This document shows, piece after piece, positions 60,990 through 64,000 of a stretch of 64,000 bases of DNA. The stretch lies in NCBI RefSeq assembly GCF_016650815.1, contig NZ_JAEKEZ010000005.1, positions 7,501 to 71,500 on the forward strand, in the 5' to 3' direction. Each line of letters starts with the position of its first letter. Within the stretch, counting starts at the first letter, position 1. The notes beneath the pieces were generated by a model. That model was not told the DNA's origin, did not search any database, and saw only the letters and a list, made by a program, of their open reading frames with translations. Origin of the DNA: Pseudomonas sp. TH31 (GTDB taxonomy: Bacteria > Pseudomonadota > Gammaproteobacteria > Pseudomonadales > Pseudomonadaceae). A program made the translations under genes and the position numbers.

Positions 60990-63620
60990 TTACTCTGTGA
61001 CGACCAAGGTGTCAGATATCGTGGCGCGAACCTTAGCTATCTCATCGATAATTACTTGGCTCAACGAAAACGGCGTGTGATCGAAATCGATTATCAGCTT
61101 CCGAGCCGAAGCCACGTCGAGGTCGCTATCAGGGACTAAGCGCTGAAGCTCAGCAGCCGCGATGCGGGATAGCCCAAGCTCAAGAAACGCTCGTCCTGTC
61201 ACGGTGCTGACACCCAACTCCAGCGCTAACGAGAAATCAAAAATCTCTGGCACTCTATGGCTCATACCATTCTCAACCATCACATAAGTCAGAATGTCGA
61301 TGTAGGCTTTACCCATCTGCACCAATTGAAAACGGATGACGTCTTCTATGATATCGAAAGTATCCTTAATAACCTTACTGGGATTAAGGTCAGCGACTTT
61401 TCTCACCTTGTAACCCTCAATTGTCCGGGCATACATACCTTCAATATCTCGCTTTTTCTGAATCTGACCCTGCTTAGAACTTATTTCATACTTTAAGATA
61501 ACTGGATAAGGCTTACCCTCCATCCATCGAACTGCAATTCTTGCTACATACCCGCCAAAGTTTCCCCCATAACCTTTTATGTATTTAAACATAACATTAA
61601 ATATATCGCGGTAATGCCCGATGGACTTCCGGGCGAGATCTGAAGGGTTTCGCGGGATCAACAGTTCCAGAGTTCCATCGTCCAGGCTCGCACGCAAGAA
61701 AACCTTCAGTCTATCGAGGGAAAAAAGGTCTAAAGTCCAGTTAGCTTTAAGAACGTTAAGCGGGAGATCCAAACTCTCTGATGCTTGTTGAGAGGCAATA
61801 CAAAGCAACCGTGAGTCGTTAACGTTCAATTCAGGGGCAACGCGTTCAAGGAAGCTCTGAACGTTACCTTGTCGTGCCTTGGTGATGAGCATGCCAGCAG
61901 ACGCGAAAGCATTTCTACTTGCTTCATCACGAGGTTTACCAGCAGGCGCCTCCCCTCCCAGCACCTTGAGAACTTCACTAGCGTGATGGGTGATAGCCTC
62001 ACCCAAAGCGGATTTAATGGTGAACTTCGTAAACTTATCCATGGGCTGCTGGCTCCACGAATCGTAGTCAACAAGAAACACATTCCCAACGATATCCTTA
62101 GTCATACGGCCTGCTCGGCCAGCAAAATTCCAAAGCAGAGCAGGATCTAGAAGCTGTTTATCACCCCTCCCACGGGCGGGAGTATCGATGAAGACATTTC
62201 TAGCTGGCAGATTGATGCCTTGGAACAGAGTAGTGGTGCAGACTAAGAATTTGATCGAGCCATTACGAAATGCGTTTTCGATAGCCTCTCGGAGCAACGA
62301 CGGCATTTGTCCGTAATGGAATGCCACCCCCTTCTCCACCATGTGTATCAGGTGATACTCCGGATGAATGTGTTCTTTGATGAATGCTACTAAGTCTTTA
62401 GTCTTACCAAGGGCACCTGGATCTGTAACCCCTATCGCTATCGAACCGGCGAGTTTTGCTGCTTCTGTAGGCGTCTTGGCATATACCAAAGAACCGCCAC
62501 TACTACCTAGTTCAAGCGCTACGGCTGCCAAACGGCTATCTGGCGACGACATACCAGTGCTACAGTTCATAGAACCAATGGGAGTCGTGCTGAGAGAGGA
62601 AAGTAGTTTGAAATCTAATTGACGCGGCCCAACGCCCTTAGTCACGACAATCCTATTCTGAAGAACAGGTGAGACGGTGGTGGTGATTTCCGAAATTTCC
62701 GGCAGACCCAGGCTTTCGAGAGCTTTTTTGAACCCTTCCGCACCAGGTGCAAGCATAACTACATGAGTACGCTCATCGCGCACCACGCACTGTTCAATGC
62801 AATCCTGGAGGATCATTCCCCGCGTACCGTCAGAAAGATTTTGAGCCTCATCTACGACCACTAGATCAATTTTAGCGGCGGTTGTAGAAAGAAGTACCTG
62901 GAAACGCTCCTGCGTCAGGACAAAGACCTGCCGAGGTACCTGTTCAAATGTCGGGATATCCGTAACACGAATTTCTATATCACTTGCGAGCCGAGCCTTT
63001 ATCCTCATATGAACTTCAGAAAGCAGGGCTCGAGTAGGTGCTATGTATACAAATGTAAAACTACTGGAGGAAACCGCACGACGGCATAGGTGCTCAATCA
63101 CCAAGAAAGATTTCCCTGCTGAGGTAGGAGCAGATATCGCAAGTGATGACCCACCCTCCAGAGAGTCCCATACTTCTTTTTGATAATCCGTTAGAGCTAT
63201 TTGTTCTCCATGAACACGGATAGTGTTGAGATGCTCGACCACGCGCCTTTGAATCAAGCCAACCAAGCTATTCAGTTTTGATTTGAAGTTCAGTTCGGCA
63301 TATCGGAGGCCGGGAAAATTTCCGAGCTCTGTCAACACTGCTGAACACCGATCCAAAATACTTTGTTCCTGATTAACTAGCATTGCATTGAATGCGATGG
63401 CTTGAGCCATTCCTACATGAGCCTCGATATTCGACTGAGCGAAAACAGATGCGCAGTAAAGTAACTTACCGAGAGCTTCGACATCAGGATCAGCCTCAGA
63501 TCGCTCGATGCCCTTTGGCAAAGTATTCGCTGCACCTGCAGACTGGAGAGTTCCTAGAGTCTTCCTGAATTCGGCGTTTTCGATGATGCGCGCCGACAAC
63601 TCAGACGCAAAGCTACTCAT
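60990..63620 (-). CDS. SF2 (Ski2-like) helicase, Hachiman HamB-like
   Basis: 876-aa helicase. A helical N-terminal region (1-145), Q-motif area ALTDYQKEVWD, Walker A ISAPTSAGKSFLVIEH (~163), Ia FVYIAPTRALLSEV, DEAQ-type Walker B LVVVDEAQNLSDG, VMLAPGAEG, motif V TTTLFQGINLPARNVFID and motif VI WNFAGRAGRMTKD, with a long C-terminal region. ATG 63620 (MSSFAS) has GGGGA about 9 nt upstream and overlaps the preceding gene by 8 nt. Helicases of this kind paired with a small nuclease gene form the Hachiman anti-phage system; this assignment rests on the layout and on recall of HamB, not on a search. Confidence 0.7.
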   Translation of the reverse strand: MSSFASELSARIIENAEFRKTLGTLQSAGAANTLPKGIERSEADPDVEALGKLLYCASVFAQSNIEAHVGMAQAIAFNAMLVNQEQSILDRCSAVLTELGNFPGLRYAELNFKSKLNSLVGLIQRRVVEHLNTIRVHGEQIALTDYQKEVWDSLEGGSSLAISAPTSAGKSFLVIEHLCRRAVSSSSFTFVYIAPTRALLSEVHMRIKARLASDIEIRVTDIPTFEQVPRQVFVLTQERFQVLLSTTAAKIDLVVVDEAQNLSDGTRGMILQDCIEQCVVRDERTHVVMLAPGAEGFKKALESLGLPEISEITTTVSPVLQNRIVVTKGVGPRQLDFKLLSSLSTTPIGSMNCSTGMSSPDSRLAAVALELGSSGGSLVYAKTPTEAAKLAGSIAIGVTDPGALGKTKDLVAFIKEHIHPEYHLIHMVEKGVAFHYGQMPSLLREAIENAFRNGSIKFLVCTTTLFQGINLPARNVFIDTPARGRGDKQLLDPALLWNFAGRAGRMTKDIVGNVFLVDYDSWSQQPMDKFTKFTIKSALGEAITHHASEVLKVLGGEAPAGKPRDEASRNAFASAGMLITKARQGNVQSFLERVAPELNVNDSRLLCIASQQASESLDLPLNVLKANWTLDLFSLDRLKVFLRASLDDGTLELLIPRNPSDLARKSIGHYRDIFNVMFKYIKGYGGNFGGYVARIAVRWMEGKPYPVILKYEISSKQGQIQKKRDIEGMYARTIEGYKVRKVADLNPSKVIKDTFDIIEDVIRFQLVQMGKAYIDILTYVMVENGMSHRVPEIFDFSLALELGVSTVTGRAFLELGLSRIAAAELQRLVPDSDLDVASARKLIIDFDHTPFSLSQVIIDEIAKVRATISDTLVVTE

Positions 63621-64000
63621 TTTGATCATCCCCATCGGTCAATGGAGCTGTTAATGCCGTGTCAGATAGTGCTGGTGCAATCCCCAATGACTCGTAAAAC
63701 TGCTCCCTCAACTCATCGACATCAGGTACCGCCACCAGATACAACATACATTTGTTGGGATCAACTCCGTGCCTTGCCAGTTGGTTACTCACATTTTCAT
63801 GATGACGACTATGGTCTTTGACGTACAATTCACCGAAGTGAGTCTCGTGCTTATCGAGTACGGTATCATCAACTGAAACTTTGTTGCCAAAATGCTTAGT
63901 TTCCGAATAACAAATCACACCAACAGATCGCTCTCTCCTTGGTGAGTTAGGCTTATTAAAAACATCAAGGTAATCCATCAGCAGTTCTTTTTCTGCTGGG
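63613..64000 (-). CDS. C-terminal part of DUF1837/HamA-like protein (runs off the window)
   Basis: At least 128 residues, open to the right edge of the window, so the N-terminus is missing. Visible: SVGVICYSETKHFGNKVSVD, HFGELYVKDHSRHHENVSNQ and a C-terminal CMLYLVAVPDVDELREQFYE. The final hydrophobic strand followed by P..DELR..FY is reminiscent of the C-terminus of DUF1837 (HamA), the effector nuclease of Hachiman. It overlaps the helicase start, as hamA and hamB do. The catalytic region would lie outside the window, so identity is tentative. Confidence 0.45.
   Translation of the reverse strand, partial: PAEKELLMDYLDVFNKPNSPRRERSVGVICYSETKHFGNKVSVDDTVLDKHETHFGELYVKDHSRHHENVSNQLARHGVDPNKCMLYLVAVPDVDELREQFYESLGIAPALSDTALTAPLTDGDDQNE

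Noticed and set aside
1-64000. CRISPR arrays, tRNA or rRNA genes
   Set aside because: No regular direct-repeat/spacer array and no tRNA cloverleaf or rRNA sequence was recognised; the regularly spaced similarity at 44.3-45.4 kb is the HAF protein repeat.

Overview
The window looks like a Pseudomonas chromosome, most likely of the P. fluorescens group. It is GC-rich, carries typical Pseudomonas REP palindromes (four clusters in the first 13 kb), and its first 13 kb match the gene content of the PA0132-PA0142 region of P. aeruginosa (bauA, bauR, nucleoside ABC transporter, 8-oxoguanine deaminase). All identifications come from reading the sequence; no database search was run.

Region 1 (1-13.1 kb) is core-like and devoted to nitrogen salvage from nucleobases and beta-alanine: bauA and divergent bauR, an NCS2 nucleobase permease, a RutR-type TetR regulator, yigZ, a BMP-type nucleoside ABC transporter (ATPase and two permeases), a MerR-type regulator with a small membrane protein and an SDR, and 8-oxoguanine deaminase. 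Region 2 (13.1-20.3 kb) begins with a chaA antiporter gene lacking its first ~105 codons. The break is followed at once by a 13-bp inverted repeat and an AT-rich operon of three large tyrosine recombinases plus one unknown protein, so this looks like the end of a mobile element or island. Region 3 (20.3-24.5 kb) holds small accessory genes, a secreted glycoside-hydrolase-like gene and a DUF2975/HTH pair.

Region 4 (24.5-46.7 kb) is a surface-attachment locus: a Roc/Bvg-type phosphorelay (pseudo-receiver protein, two LuxR-type response regulators, a VFT-VFT-PAS-HK-REC sensor and an Hpt separated from it by one in-frame stop), a chaperone-usher fimbrial operon, remnants of another fimbrial gene, a small secreted protein, and a HAF-repeat autotransporter. 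Seven copies of one palindrome (TGAGA-N4-TCTYA) lie in front of these genes or their remnants and nowhere else that I could see; this is my best candidate for an undescribed regulon operator. IS5, IS630 and IS66 elements and a mosaic pseudogene show active remodelling. A TerC/CBS protein and a HAD phosphatase are embedded here.

Region 5 (47.7-64 kb) carries an IS66 element, a lytic transglycosylase lipoprotein, a nitrilase-superfamily enzyme, a cluster of small Pseudomonas-type genes (exoribonuclease, DUF6957-like, metallophosphoesterase), an HTH protein, DUF4238 and DUF808 proteins and, at the right edge, a Ski2-like helicase overlapping the 3' end of a gene that together resemble the Hachiman anti-phage system.

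A caution: seven genes in the window are each broken by what looks like one missing base in or beside a homopolymer. The uniform direction suggests sequencing undercalls rather than seven real mutations, so these genes may be intact in the organism.
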